A stretch of DNA of 64,000 nucleotides from assembly GCF_044227025.1 (NCBI RefSeq), contig NZ_JBGAFX010000001.1:310001-374000 (forward strand), written 5' to 3'. Shown piece after piece: positions 51,323 through 59,858 of this stretch (positions are counted from its first letter, which is position 1; each line of letters opens with the position of its first letter). Under the pieces are notes generated by a model, which worked only from the letters and a program-made list of their open reading frames with translations, had not been told where the DNA came from and ran no database searches. Position numbers and translations under genes: made by a program. The stretch comes from Dokdonella_A sp044227025. Lineage in GTDB: Bacteria; Pseudomonadota; Gammaproteobacteria; Xanthomonadales; Rhodanobacteraceae.

Positions 51323-52296
51323 GCCCTCGCGAGAGGCACGCTCGCTCTGCCGCGATTCAGGCGCCGCGAGAGTTCGCATTCGCGAAGCTCTCGTTGGCGA
51401 AAGAACACGGCCGCAGGAAGAAGCATGCACAAGGCAAGCAGGCCCCAGATCGAAACCACCGGTGCCGCCACCGGAGCGCTCCCTGCGGGGCATTGCCTAG
51501 TGGAGGTCGCAAAACCCTTCATGCCGACTTGGCGTAACGCTTCCGGCCCGGTGATCGGCCCCTTAAGGGTCATTCGACCTGTTTCGGGGTCGATCACCGC
51601 CAAATCACTCCAGTCCGGCGTAACCGAGCCCGAAGCAGGCGGGACGTAGTTCAACACGGCCCAGAGCGTTCCATCCTCGGCGAAGCTCATGGAAACGGAA
51701 TTGAGCGCAGCGGGAGCTTCTGTCCCGAAGGAGCCGATCGCCGTCGCGGATGCGTCGCTCTTATTGACGCGATAGAGCGTATGGTCGCCGTCACCACCAG
51801 TGCCATACAAGGCATCGCCGTCTGCGACCAAACCTGAAATCGAATGCCCGGTCGAGCCGACGAGGGTGGGAGTGCCGCTGGCTGGATCGACGCGCCACAA
51901 CTGCTGCAGCGTGCCGGAAACGAGCCACAGCACGTCGTCGCAGTCGGATGTCATGCCTAGGTCGAGGGCGTCAAATTGTCCGGAGCCCTGATCGCTCAAC
52001 CCGAGGTTTCCGATGACCTGACTGGAGCCCGACGACAGGTTGATTCGAAGCAGGGCCTTCAGGCTGCCGGAGACGGCATAGGCGGAACCATCACCGAGCA
52101 AGGTGAGGCCACTGATATTGCCGATCCTTTGGCTACCGAGGAAACCAGCGCTACCGATCGGACTCGCAGTCCGTGTTTCAAGGTCGATTCGGTAGAGCGT
52201 ATCGAACGCCTCGCCATAGGAGACCGTCGCCGCACCCGCTGGAATGGCGGCGACAGCGAACATCCCTGCGGCGATGAGGCAGGTCAGCAAGCGCAT
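51319..52296 (-). CDS. exported beta-propeller-like protein with IPTL-CTERM-like sorting tail
   Basis: A 325-residue protein: signal peptide MRLLTCLIAAGMFAVAAIPA, then repeated motifs such as DTLYRIDLETRTASPIGSAG, ALLRINLSSGSSQVIGNLG, QLWRVDPASGTPTLVGSTG, HTLYRVNKSDASATAIGSFG and LAVIDPETGRMTLKGPI. These about 50-residue repeats suggest a beta-propeller. The C-terminus has PVVSIWGLLALCMLLPAAVF then RQR, a hydrophobic-then-basic signal resembling IPTL-CTERM, though it is followed by 23 more residues. Surface display through an exosortase-like process is an inference. Confidence 0.7.
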   Translation of the reverse strand: MRLLTCLIAAGMFAVAAIPAGAATVSYGEAFDTLYRIDLETRTASPIGSAGFLGSQRIGNISGLTLLGDGSAYAVSGSLKALLRINLSSGSSQVIGNLGLSDQGSGQFDALDLGMTSDCDDVLWLVSGTLQQLWRVDPASGTPTLVGSTGHSISGLVADGDALYGTGGDGDHTLYRVNKSDASATAIGSFGTEAPAALNSVSMSFAEDGTLWAVLNYVPPASGSVTPDWSDLAVIDPETGRMTLKGPITGPEALRQVGMKGFATSTRQCPAGSAPVAAPVVSIWGLLALCMLLPAAVFFRQRELRECELSRRLNRGRASVPLARA

Positions 52297-52460
52297 GGCG
52301 GCATGTTATCGTTATGGTAATCGTCTGCCTCGCGGTTCTCCGCGATGGCACCCCGAGTCTAACCAGCAAATCCAAGGCCGTCAAAACCCTGTCCGGCGGC
52401 CCCTGCCCGGCCACGCCGCGGCGCACGAATGCGCGCCGCCCCGTCGAACCCAGCCAAACA

Positions 52461-53576
52461 ATGCCCCGCTATTTCGGACTGTCCAACCATCGCCACGGCG
52501 ACCCCACCGCGGCGGCCGTGCTGCTCGTCAACCTCGGCACGCCGGAAGCGCCGACGCCACGTGCGGTGCGGCGCTACCTCGCCCAATTCCTGGCCGATCC
52601 GCGCGTCGTCGAGCTGCCGCGCTGGCTGTGGCGGATCGTGCTGCATGGGCTGATCCTGCGCGTGCGCCCGGCGCGTTCGGCCGCGCTCTACGCGAAGATC
52701 TGGACCGCGCAGGGCTCGCCGCTGGCGGTCGGGACCGCGGCGCTGGCCGAGCGCCTGCAAGCCTCGCTGCGCGCGCAACGACCGGGCCCGATCCTGGTGC
52801 GCCACGCGATGCGCTACGGCCAACCCGGGATCGGGCCGGTCCTGCGTGAACTCGCCCAAGCGGGCGTGCAGCGGGTGCTCGTGCTGCCGCTGTTCCCGCA
52901 ATATTCCGCGACCACCACCGCTTCGGCCCTCGATGCCATCGCACGCGAGTTCGCGCGCTGGCGTTGGGTGCCGGAACAGCGGGTCATCACCGATTATCAC
53001 TCCGACGCGCGGCACGTCGAAGCGCTCGCGCGCAGCGTCGAGGGGTACTGGCAGCGCAACGGCCGCGCGCAGCGCCTGCTGCTGTCGTTCCACGGCATTC
53101 CCGAGCGCAACCTGCGCCTCGGTGATCCCTACTTCTGCCAGTGCCACGCGACCGCGCGGCGCCTGCGCGAACGGCTCGGCCTCGGCGAAGAGGAGCTGAT
53201 CGTCACGTTCCAGTCGCGCGTCGGGCGTGCGAAGTGGCTGCAGCCGTACACCGAAGCTACCCTGCGCGACCTGCCTGCGCAGGGCATCCGCCACGTGCAG
53301 GTGCTGTGCCCGGGCTTCGCGATCGACTGCCTCGAAACGCTCGAGGAAATCGCGCTCACCAACCATGCGCGTTTCCTGCACGCGGGCGGCGACCGCTTCG
53401 AATACATTCCGGCGCTGAACGCCGGCGACGATCAGGTCGCGGCGCTCACTGATCTTGTGTTGCGCCATGCACAGGGTTGGCCCGAGTTCGATCCCGCTTT
53501 CGACGCCGCGCGCGCAGCCGCGCAAGCAGGCGCCGCGCGCGCGCGCCACGAACAGATCCGTGATGCGCGCCGCTGA
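52461..53576 (+). CDS. hemH: ferrochelatase
   Basis: A 371-residue enzyme: AVLLVNLGTPEAPTPRAVRR, YAKIWTAQGSPL, MRYGQPGIGPVLREL, VLPLFPQYSATTTASALDAI, VITDYHSDARHVEALA, LLLSFHGIPERNL (catalytic His), VTFQSRVGRAKWLQPYT and CPGFAIDCLETLEEIALTN. It inserts Fe2+ into protoporphyrin IX in the last step of heme synthesis. The frame is open 49 codons upstream, but ATG 52461 gives the family start. The last 14 bp overlap the next gene. Confidence 0.95.
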   Translation: MPRYFGLSNHRHGDPTAAAVLLVNLGTPEAPTPRAVRRYLAQFLADPRVVELPRWLWRIVLHGLILRVRPARSAALYAKIWTAQGSPLAVGTAALAERLQASLRAQRPGPILVRHAMRYGQPGIGPVLRELAQAGVQRVLVLPLFPQYSATTTASALDAIAREFARWRWVPEQRVITDYHSDARHVEALARSVEGYWQRNGRAQRLLLSFHGIPERNLRLGDPYFCQCHATARRLRERLGLGEEELIVTFQSRVGRAKWLQPYTEATLRDLPAQGIRHVQVLCPGFAIDCLETLEEIALTNHARFLHAGGDRFEYIPALNAGDDQVAALTDLVLRHAQGWPEFDPAFDAARAAAQAGAARARHEQIRDARR

Positions 53577-54417
53577 GGAACTGCGCTTCGATTTGCCACA
53601 CGCGACGCTTGCCGCGAAGCGCTGGGGCGATCCTGCTTCACCGCCGCTACTCGCCCTGCACGGCTGGCTCGACAATGCCGCCACGTTCGATGCACTCGCG
53701 CCGCTGCTCGCGCGGCGCTGGCAGGTGGTCGCGCTCGACCTGCGCGGACATGGACGCTCGTCGCACATCGCAGCCGGCGCGTGGTACCACTACGTAGACT
53801 ATTTCGACGACATCCGCGCGACGCTCGACCATTGCGGCTGGCACCGGGTGGACCTGCTCGGCCATTCGCTCGGCGGCACCCTCGCGAGCCTGTTCGCGGC
53901 GCTCTATCCCGAACGCGTCGGCGAGCTGCTGCTGATCGAAGCGCTTGGGCCACTCACGCGCACGCTCGATGAGGCCTTGCCGCAGCTGCGGCGCGCGCTC
54001 GACCAGCATGCGGCGTTTTCTGCGCGCCGCCCGTTGCGCGTGTTTCCGACGCTCGCCGAAGCGATCACCGCGCGCATGCTCGCCAACGACCTGTCCGAGC
54101 CGGCCGCGCGCGCGATCGTCACGCGCGGCATCGAACCCGCCGATGGTGGCCACGTATGGTCGAGCGATCCCCGCCTGACCCTCGTCAGCCCGCAGCGCTA
54201 CACCGAAGACGAAGTGCTGGCCATGCTCGGCGCCATACGCGCACGAACGTCGCTCGTGCTCGCCGACCCCGCGACGAGTTATCTGCCGTCGGCGATGATG
54301 GACGCGCGCGCAGCGCGTGTGGCCGACATCCGCGTGGTGCGGCTACCGGGACACCACCACCTGCATCTCGAAGATGCGCCCGCAGTCGCCGCAGCGTTGC
54401 TACAAGCGAAAGATTGA
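53563..54417 (+). CDS. alpha/beta hydrolase
   Basis: A 284-residue alpha/beta-hydrolase-fold protein: oxyanion motif LLALHGWLDNAATFDALAP, VVALDLRGHGRSS, nucleophile elbow DLLGHSLGGTLASLFAALYP (Ser), LIEALGPL, and a C-terminal His in LPGHHHLHLEDAP. Substrate cannot be told. Its ATG lies inside the end of hemH (14-bp overlap), so translation is coupled. Confidence 0.82.
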   Translation: MRAAEELRFDLPHATLAAKRWGDPASPPLLALHGWLDNAATFDALAPLLARRWQVVALDLRGHGRSSHIAAGAWYHYVDYFDDIRATLDHCGWHRVDLLGHSLGGTLASLFAALYPERVGELLLIEALGPLTRTLDEALPQLRRALDQHAAFSARRPLRVFPTLAEAITARMLANDLSEPAARAIVTRGIEPADGGHVWSSDPRLTLVSPQRYTEDEVLAMLGAIRARTSLVLADPATSYLPSAMMDARAARVADIRVVRLPGHHHLHLEDAPAVAAALLQAKD

Positions 54418-54555
54418 AACACCAAGCACACCGCGCACGCGAAGAAACACCGTGAGCAATGGTCGCCATCCCCGCGACTGCGAGCCTAGCGAGCGAAGAC
54501 GACGAGCAACAAGCCCGCGATCGCGCCGGCCGTGTACAACAACGACGCGCTCGAT

Positions 54556-55311
54556 TCACGCCTGGATCAGGCGATTCAGTTCGGCCTTCAGCGCCTGGCC
54601 ATTGAGTCGCAGCCAGTCACGCTGTTCGCGCCACTCCGGATAAAGGCTCTCCACCAGCGCCCAGAAGCGCGGTGAATGACTGCGGATGCGCAGGTGGCAG
54701 AGCTCGTGCACGACCACGTAGCGCAGCGCCGCGGGCGGAGCGAGCGCGAGGGCAAGATCGAGCGTTACGCGGTCGCGCGTGTCGAGGCTCCCCCAAAGGC
54801 TCTTCAGTGGGCGCAGCTTGACCGCAGTCGGAGCGCGCGCGAGTTCCGGGCAATAACGTGCGAGATAGCGGCTGACGTCGCGGCGGATCTGCGCTTCGAG
54901 GAACGAGCGAAGGAGCGCGCGCGCCGCCGGCAGGGTCGACTTGCCGTGCGGTCGCGGCAGGGTCAGCACGAGGCGGTCGTCGACCTGCTCGATCCGCGGA
55001 TAGGCACCGTCGCGCCATGAAAGGCGCGTGGTTTCGCCACGCAACGGCATCACCGTCGCCGCGCCCGGCTTCAGCGCCGGCGGCGCCGAACCGAGGCTGA
55101 GCTCGTCGAGCTTGCGTTCGAGCCATTCGCCATGTTTGCGCAGGAATGCGAACACCTGGGCCGGATGCGTACCTTCGGGATAAGTGACTCTCGCGCCACC
55201 TGGCGTCACGGTCAGGCGCAGGCGGCGCGCCTGCGGATGGCTCTTGCGCAGCACCTTGATCGTTTCGCCGGCCTGCGTCGCCAGTTCAAGGTAGTCGTGC
55301 GCAAGTTCCAC
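54556..55311 (-). CDS. YgjP-type (DUF45/M48-like) metallopeptidase
   Basis: From GTG 55311 about 251 residues; an in-frame ATG at 55377 lies inside rdgC and gives an unlikely N-terminus. GGAG is 7 nt before the GTG. Motifs: IKVLRKSHPQARRLRLTVTP, KSLWGSLDTRDRVTLDLALA and zinc site VVVHELCHLRIRSHSPRFW, the signature of the YgjP/SprT-like DUF45 family. Cytoplasmic; substrate unknown. It follows rdgC on the same strand with a 34-bp gap. Confidence 0.82.
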   Translation of the reverse strand: MELAHDYLELATQAGETIKVLRKSHPQARRLRLTVTPGGARVTYPEGTHPAQVFAFLRKHGEWLERKLDELSLGSAPPALKPGAATVMPLRGETTRLSWRDGAYPRIEQVDDRLVLTLPRPHGKSTLPAARALLRSFLEAQIRRDVSRYLARYCPELARAPTAVKLRPLKSLWGSLDTRDRVTLDLALALAPPAALRYVVVHELCHLRIRSHSPRFWALVESLYPEWREQRDWLRLNGQALKAELNRLIQA

Positions 55312-55345
55312 TTCATTTCTCCGACTGTTCCACGCGCGCGGCGCG

Positions 55346-56263
55346 TCAGTCGCGCTCGCCCGGGCGGGGGATTCCAAACCACTTTTCCAGTCGCTCGAAC
55401 AGGGTCCTCAGCTCGAGCGTCATCAACGCAAACGTCGCATCCAGTTCCGCACGCGCCGATTCCGCCGTGCCGTCGCCGAGCTCGTCGAGCACGACGTCGA
55501 GGAAGCGGAGCTTGCGCACGACGAGGTCTTCGCCGAGCACGAAACTCATCCGGTCATCGAACACGAGGCCGAGCTGGAATACCTGCTTGCCTGACTTCAG
55601 ATGCTCCCGGACTTCGTCCGATTCAAGGTCCTGGCGGCGGCAGCGGACGATCGCGCCAGCCTCCGCCGGGTCGCGCAATTCGACTTCCTCGCCGAGCACC
55701 AGTCCTTTTGGCAGTTTCCCATCTATCAGCCAGCCCGTCATCAGGTTCCGCGGCGATTCCGCCGGCGCCATCGGAGTCGCCGGGAAACGGCCGAGGGCCT
55801 CGCGGACCTGGCTGACCGCATCTTCGGCCGCCTTGCGGCTGGCGCTGTCGACCACGAACCAGCCCTGCTCGGCATCCAGATAAGCAGACAAGCGTGACGG
55901 GCGTATGAACGCGCGCGGGAGGAGTTCCGAAATCACCTCTTCCTTCAATCGCTTGCGTTCTTTCGCGCCGGGTCGGCGACCTTGCTTGTCGGCGATCTTG
56001 GCGATGCGATCGGCGAGTTCCTCGGCCACTACGACACCGGGCAACAGGCGCTCCTCGGAGCCGATCGACACCAGGCAGAAGGCACCGGACGCGTGCATGA
56101 GTTCATCGCTTTCGCGCCCGTACGGCGAAACAAAACCGCGCGTCGCGAGCTCGAGCGGTCCGCAATCGCGTAATCGATGCGTTTCGAGGTCTTTTGGCAG
56201 ACGTTTGATGGATTTTGTGACACTTTCCGGGAAACGAAACAGGCTGAGATTGCGAAAGAACAT
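55346..56263 (-). CDS. rdgC: recombination-associated protein RdgC
   Basis: A 305-residue protein starting MFFRNLSLFRFPES, with SDELMHASGAFCLVSIGSEE, LKEEVISELLPRAFIRPSR, QGWFVVDSASRKAAEDAVSQ, MTGWLIDGKLPKGLVLGEEV and KRFGI-like KWFGIPRPGERD. RdgC forms a ring around double-stranded DNA and restrains RecA. The frame runs on upstream, but ATG 56263 is the family start. Confidence 0.94.
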   Translation of the reverse strand: MFFRNLSLFRFPESVTKSIKRLPKDLETHRLRDCGPLELATRGFVSPYGRESDELMHASGAFCLVSIGSEERLLPGVVVAEELADRIAKIADKQGRRPGAKERKRLKEEVISELLPRAFIRPSRLSAYLDAEQGWFVVDSASRKAAEDAVSQVREALGRFPATPMAPAESPRNLMTGWLIDGKLPKGLVLGEEVELRDPAEAGAIVRCRRQDLESDEVREHLKSGKQVFQLGLVFDDRMSFVLGEDLVVRKLRFLDVVLDELGDGTAESARAELDATFALMTLELRTLFERLEKWFGIPRPGERD

Positions 56264-56396
56264 GAGCAGGTCGGGATCCGTGGTTGGAATCGAAGAAAAA
56301 GCGTGTCCACGCGGCGAAGACCGGAGTCCGGCGTGACTTGCAGATGGAGCGGAGGCGCCAAGCCCGGAATTCGCCCGGGCGACGCAGCAGGCGAGC

Positions 56397-57263
56397 TTAC
56401 TCCGTCTCGTGCGCGGGCTCCGCGCCGGCGAGCCATGCGTGCGCATCCGCGGCGGCTTGCCCGACACCCGCACCCAACCCCGCGAAGTCGAACAGCGCGC
56501 GGTCGGTGAGGTGCGAGGGCGCGACGTTGCCGAGCGCGCGGAAGATGTTTTCGATCCGGCCGGGCTGCTTGCGCTCCCATTCGGCCAGCATCGCCTTGAT
56601 CGCCTTGCGCTGCAGGTTCTCCTGCGAGCCGCACAGGTTGCACGGCATGATCGGGAACGCCTGCTGTTTGGCGTACGCCGCGAGGTCATCCTCGGCGCAG
56701 TAGGCGAGCGGGCGGATCAGCACGTTGCGCCCGTCGTCCGAACGCAGCTTCGGCGGCATGGCCTTCAGCGTCGCCTGGTGGAAGAGGTTGAGGAACAGCG
56801 TCTCGACGATGTCGTCGCGATGATGACCCAGCGCCATCTTCGTGTAGCCGTGCTCGGCCGCGTACGCATAGAGCGAGCCGCGTCGCAGGCGCGAGCACAG
56901 GCTGCACATGGTCCTGCCTTCGGGCACCACGCGCTTCACGACGCTGTAGGTGTCCTGCTCGATCACGTGGAACGGCACGCCGCGCGCACGCAGGTACGCG
57001 GGCAGCACGTCGGGGTCGTAACCGGGCTGCTTCTGGTCGAGATGCACCGCGACGAGCTCGAAGCGCACTGGCGCCTTCGCCTGCAGCTTGAGCAGGATAT
57101 CGAGCAGGGCGTAGGAATCCTTGCCGCCGGACAGGCAGACCATCACGCGATCGCCGTCCTCGATGAGGTTGAAGTCGGCGATCGCCTGGCCGACCTGATG
57201 GCGCAGGCGCTTGGCGAGTTTGGCCGCTTCGTAGTCGTGTTTGCGGGATGGAATCGCGTTCAT
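56397..57263 (-). CDS. ttcA: tRNA 2-thiocytidine(32) synthetase TtcA
   Basis: A 288-residue enzyme with the PP-loop VMVCLSGGKDSYALLDILLK and two CxxC motifs (MCSLCSRLRRG and PCNLCGSQENLQR) for the iron-sulfur cluster, plus ALGHHRDDIVETLFLNLF and IRPLAYCAEDDLAAYA. It thiolates C32 of certain tRNAs. It lies 133 bp upstream of rdgC on the same strand and is divergent from tkt. Confidence 0.94.
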   Translation of the reverse strand: MNAIPSRKHDYEAAKLAKRLRHQVGQAIADFNLIEDGDRVMVCLSGGKDSYALLDILLKLQAKAPVRFELVAVHLDQKQPGYDPDVLPAYLRARGVPFHVIEQDTYSVVKRVVPEGRTMCSLCSRLRRGSLYAYAAEHGYTKMALGHHRDDIVETLFLNLFHQATLKAMPPKLRSDDGRNVLIRPLAYCAEDDLAAYAKQQAFPIMPCNLCGSQENLQRKAIKAMLAEWERKQPGRIENIFRALGNVAPSHLTDRALFDFAGLGAGVGQAAADAHAWLAGAEPAHETE

Positions 57264-57434
57264 GACCGCGCATTGTAGTCGGCACCGGCGCCGGTTCCAG
57301 ATCGTTCACTTCCGCGGCCGGCGCCGATGCGGCAAAATTCGGGGCTCTGCGCACCGGCAAGGAGGCCGGGCGAATCCCCTCCGCACGTCCGCCCGGCACT
57401 GCCGGCCTCGCGCGTGCTCATCCGGAGTTGCGTC

Positions 57435-59432
57435 ATGACCACCCCGAGCGTCGACACCGCCCGCCTCGCGAACGCGATCCGCTTCCTGTCCGCCGACGCG
57501 GTCGAAGCGGCGAAGTCCGGCCATCCCGGCATGCCGATGGGCATGGCCGAGATCGCGGTCGCGCTGTGGACGCGCCAACTCAAGCACAATCCGTCCAATC
57601 CGCTGTGGGCCGATCGCGACCGCTTCGTGGTGTCGAACGGCCACGGCTCGATGCTGCTGTACTCGCTGCTGCACCTGAGCGGCTACGACTTGTCGATCGA
57701 CGAACTGAAGAATTTCCGCCAGCTGCATTCGAAGACGCCCGGCCATCCGGAAGTGCATGTCACGCCCGGCGTCGAGACGACTACTGGCCCGCTCGGCCAG
57801 GGCCTCGCGAACGCGGTCGGCATGGCGCTGGCAGAGAAGCTGCTCGCGGCCGAGTTCAACACCGACGATGCGCGCGTGGTCGACCACCACACCTACGTGT
57901 TCCTCGGCGATGGCTGCCTCATGGAGGGCATCTCGCACGAAGCCTGCGCGCTGGCGGGCACATGGCAGCTCGGCAAGCTGATCGCACTGTACGACGACAA
58001 CGGTATCTCGATCGATGGCCAGGTGCAGGGCTGGTTCACCGACGACAGCGCGGCACGCTTCCGCGCCTATGGCTGGCAGGTGATCGGTCCGATCGACGGC
58101 CACGACGTCGACGCCATCGATCGCGCGATCCGCGACGCGAAGGACCACACGACGCAACCGAGCCTCGTCATCTGCCGCACGACGATCGGCAAGGGCGCGC
58201 CGACGCGCGCGGGCACCGCCAAGGCGCACGGCGAGGCGCTCGGCGCCGACGAACTCGCGGCAACACGCAAGGCACTCGGCTGGAACTACGCTCCGTTCGA
58301 GATTCCGGCCGACATCATCGCCGGCTGGGACGCGCGCGCAGCCGGCGCGCACGCGGAAGCCGCATGGAACGCACGGCGCGAGGGCTATCGCGCGAAACAC
58401 GCCGAACGCGCCGCCGAACTCGAGCGCCGCCTCGCCGGAGAATTGCCTGCCGACTTCGCCCAGCGCGCGGCACAACTCGTCGCCGAAGCGAACGCGAAAG
58501 CCGAAACAGTCGCCTCGCGCAAGGCGAGCCAGTACGCGATCGAGGCGTTCGCGCCCGCGCTGCCGGAGATGCTCGGTGGGTCGGCCGACCTCACGCATTC
58601 GAATTTGACGTTGTGGAAAGGCGCGCCGCTGCTCAGTGGCGGCGGTACCGGTCGGCACATCAGCTACGGCGTGCGCGAATTCGGCATGGCCGCGATCATG
58701 AACGGCATCGCGCTGCACGGTGGCTACATTCCGTTCGGCGGCACCTTCCTCACCTTCAGCGACTACAGCCGCAACGCGATCCGCATGGCCGCGCTGATGA
58801 ACCAGCGCGTGATCCACGTCTTCACGCACGACTCGATCGGTCTCGGCGAAGACGGTCCGACGCACCAGTCGATCGAACATGTGTCGTCGCTGCGCCTGAT
58901 CCCGAATCTCGACGTCTGGCGCCCGTGCGACACGGTGGAGAGCGCGGTGGCATGGAAGCTCGCGCTCGAACGCAAGAGCGCGCCGACCGCGCTGGTGCTG
59001 TCGCGCCAGAACCTGCCGTTCGTGGCGCGCAGTGATGCGCAGGTCACTGCGATCGAGCGCGGTGGTTACGTGCTCTCCGACAGCGAAGGCGCGCCAGCGC
59101 GCGTGCTTGTCGCGACCGGTTCGGAGATCGGCCTCGCGCTGGCGGCGAAGAAGCTGCTCGACGCGCAAGGCCTGCCGACGCGCGTGGTGTCGATGCCCTC
59201 GACCGAAGCCTTCGATCGCCAGGATGCCGCCTATCGCGCGAGCGTGCTGCCGGCCGGCGTGCGCAAGGTCGCGATCGAAGCCGGCACGACGGCGCTGTGG
59301 TGGAAGTACGTCGGCGAGGGCGGCGCGGTCGTCGGCATCGACCGCTACGGCGAATCCGCGCCGGCGCCGAAGCTGTTCGAGTTCTTCGGCTTCACGCCCG
59401 AACACGTCGCCGCAGTGGCGCGCGGAGGGTAG
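57435..59432 (+). CDS. tkt: transketolase
   Basis: A 665-residue thiamine-diphosphate enzyme: RFLSADAVEAAKSGHPGMPM, FVVSNGHGSMLLYSLLHL, TPGHPEVHVTPGVETTTGPL, FLGDGCLMEGISHEACALAG, LYDDNGISIDG, CRTTIGKGAP, GVREFGMAAIMNGIALHGG, HDSIGLGEDGPTHQSIEH and ATGSEIGLAL. It interconverts sugar phosphates in the pentose phosphate pathway. The stop codon lies inside a dispersed GTAGGGTGGGT repeat. Confidence 0.96.
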   Translation: MTTPSVDTARLANAIRFLSADAVEAAKSGHPGMPMGMAEIAVALWTRQLKHNPSNPLWADRDRFVVSNGHGSMLLYSLLHLSGYDLSIDELKNFRQLHSKTPGHPEVHVTPGVETTTGPLGQGLANAVGMALAEKLLAAEFNTDDARVVDHHTYVFLGDGCLMEGISHEACALAGTWQLGKLIALYDDNGISIDGQVQGWFTDDSAARFRAYGWQVIGPIDGHDVDAIDRAIRDAKDHTTQPSLVICRTTIGKGAPTRAGTAKAHGEALGADELAATRKALGWNYAPFEIPADIIAGWDARAAGAHAEAAWNARREGYRAKHAERAAELERRLAGELPADFAQRAAQLVAEANAKAETVASRKASQYAIEAFAPALPEMLGGSADLTHSNLTLWKGAPLLSGGGTGRHISYGVREFGMAAIMNGIALHGGYIPFGGTFLTFSDYSRNAIRMAALMNQRVIHVFTHDSIGLGEDGPTHQSIEHVSSLRLIPNLDVWRPCDTVESAVAWKLALERKSAPTALVLSRQNLPFVARSDAQVTAIERGGYVLSDSEGAPARVLVATGSEIGLALAAKKLLDAQGLPTRVVSMPSTEAFDRQDAAYRASVLPAGVRKVAIEAGTTALWWKYVGEGGAVVGIDRYGESAPAPKLFEFFGFTPEHVAAVARGG

Positions 59433-59508
59433 GGTGGGTCGAGCCGCCTGTGGCGAGACTCGCAAGCGGGCACCAACGGCGGCACGCGCTTCGCGTGCAA
59501 CGCCCTAC
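59429..59508. repeat. dispersed GTAGGG...CCCTAC repeat at the tkt stop
   Basis: The element starts GTAGGGTGGGT and ends CGCCCTAC, so its ends are inverted (GTAGGG/CCCTAC). Inside is a perfect hairpin GCACGCG-ctt-CGCGTGC (59482-59498). GTAGGGTGGRT-type repeats are common between genes of gammaproteobacteria. Its first bases supply the TAG stop of tkt. Confidence 0.5.
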
Positions 59509-59525
59509 GGTAGACTGCGGGGGCC

Positions 59526-59732
59526 ATGTTCCCCGACGATCCCGCCGCCATCGTGCGCCGCCTGACCGAGCTGAAGATCGAGCATCGCGATCTCGATGCC
59601 GCGATCGCGCGCCTGCCGTCCGGCCCGGGTTGCGACGAGCTGCAGCTCACGCGCCTGAAGAAGCGCAAGCTCAGGCTCAAGGACATGATTGCGTATCTCG
59701 AGAACAAGCTGATCCCCGACCTCGATGCTTGA
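59526..59732 (+). CDS. YdcH family (DUF465) small protein
   Basis: A 68-residue acidic/basic coiled-coil protein: EHRDLDAAIARLPSG, DELQLTRLKKRKLRLKDMI, the conserved LKKxKLxLKD motif of YdcH/DUF465. GGGGG precedes the ATG. It is a small soluble protein of unknown role. Convergent with plsB. Confidence 0.82.
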   Translation: MFPDDPAAIVRRLTELKIEHRDLDAAIARLPSGPGCDELQLTRLKKRKLRLKDMIAYLENKLIPDLDA

Positions 59733-59749
59733 GCGGAAGCGCAAGTTGC

Positions 59750-59827
59750 CGTCATGGCTGCGAAGCGGGGATCCGGCGACGTGGCCGTTGGAAGGGAAGC
59801 CTCAGGATTCCCGAAGCTGGAATGACG
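59750..59827. repeat. imperfect CGTCAT...ATGACG intergenic repeat
   Basis: Left end CGTCATGGCTGCGAAGCGGG (59750 on) continuing GATCC, right end GGATTCCCGAAGCTGGAATG then ACG (59805-59827). The two ends pair imperfectly. This matches the CGTCATTCC/GGAATGACG type of dispersed repeat found in many proteobacteria. It lies between the convergent YdcH and plsB genes. Confidence 0.5.
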
Positions 59828-59858
59828 ACCCGGACGTGCTCGTTCAGACCGTCCCCAA

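Noticed and set aside
54486..54566. Short hydrophobic minus-strand stretch (LLYTAGAIAGLLLVVFAR) after the YgjP-type gene
   Set aside because: No start codon in frame after the preceding stop, and only about 25 codons long; cannot be supported as a gene.
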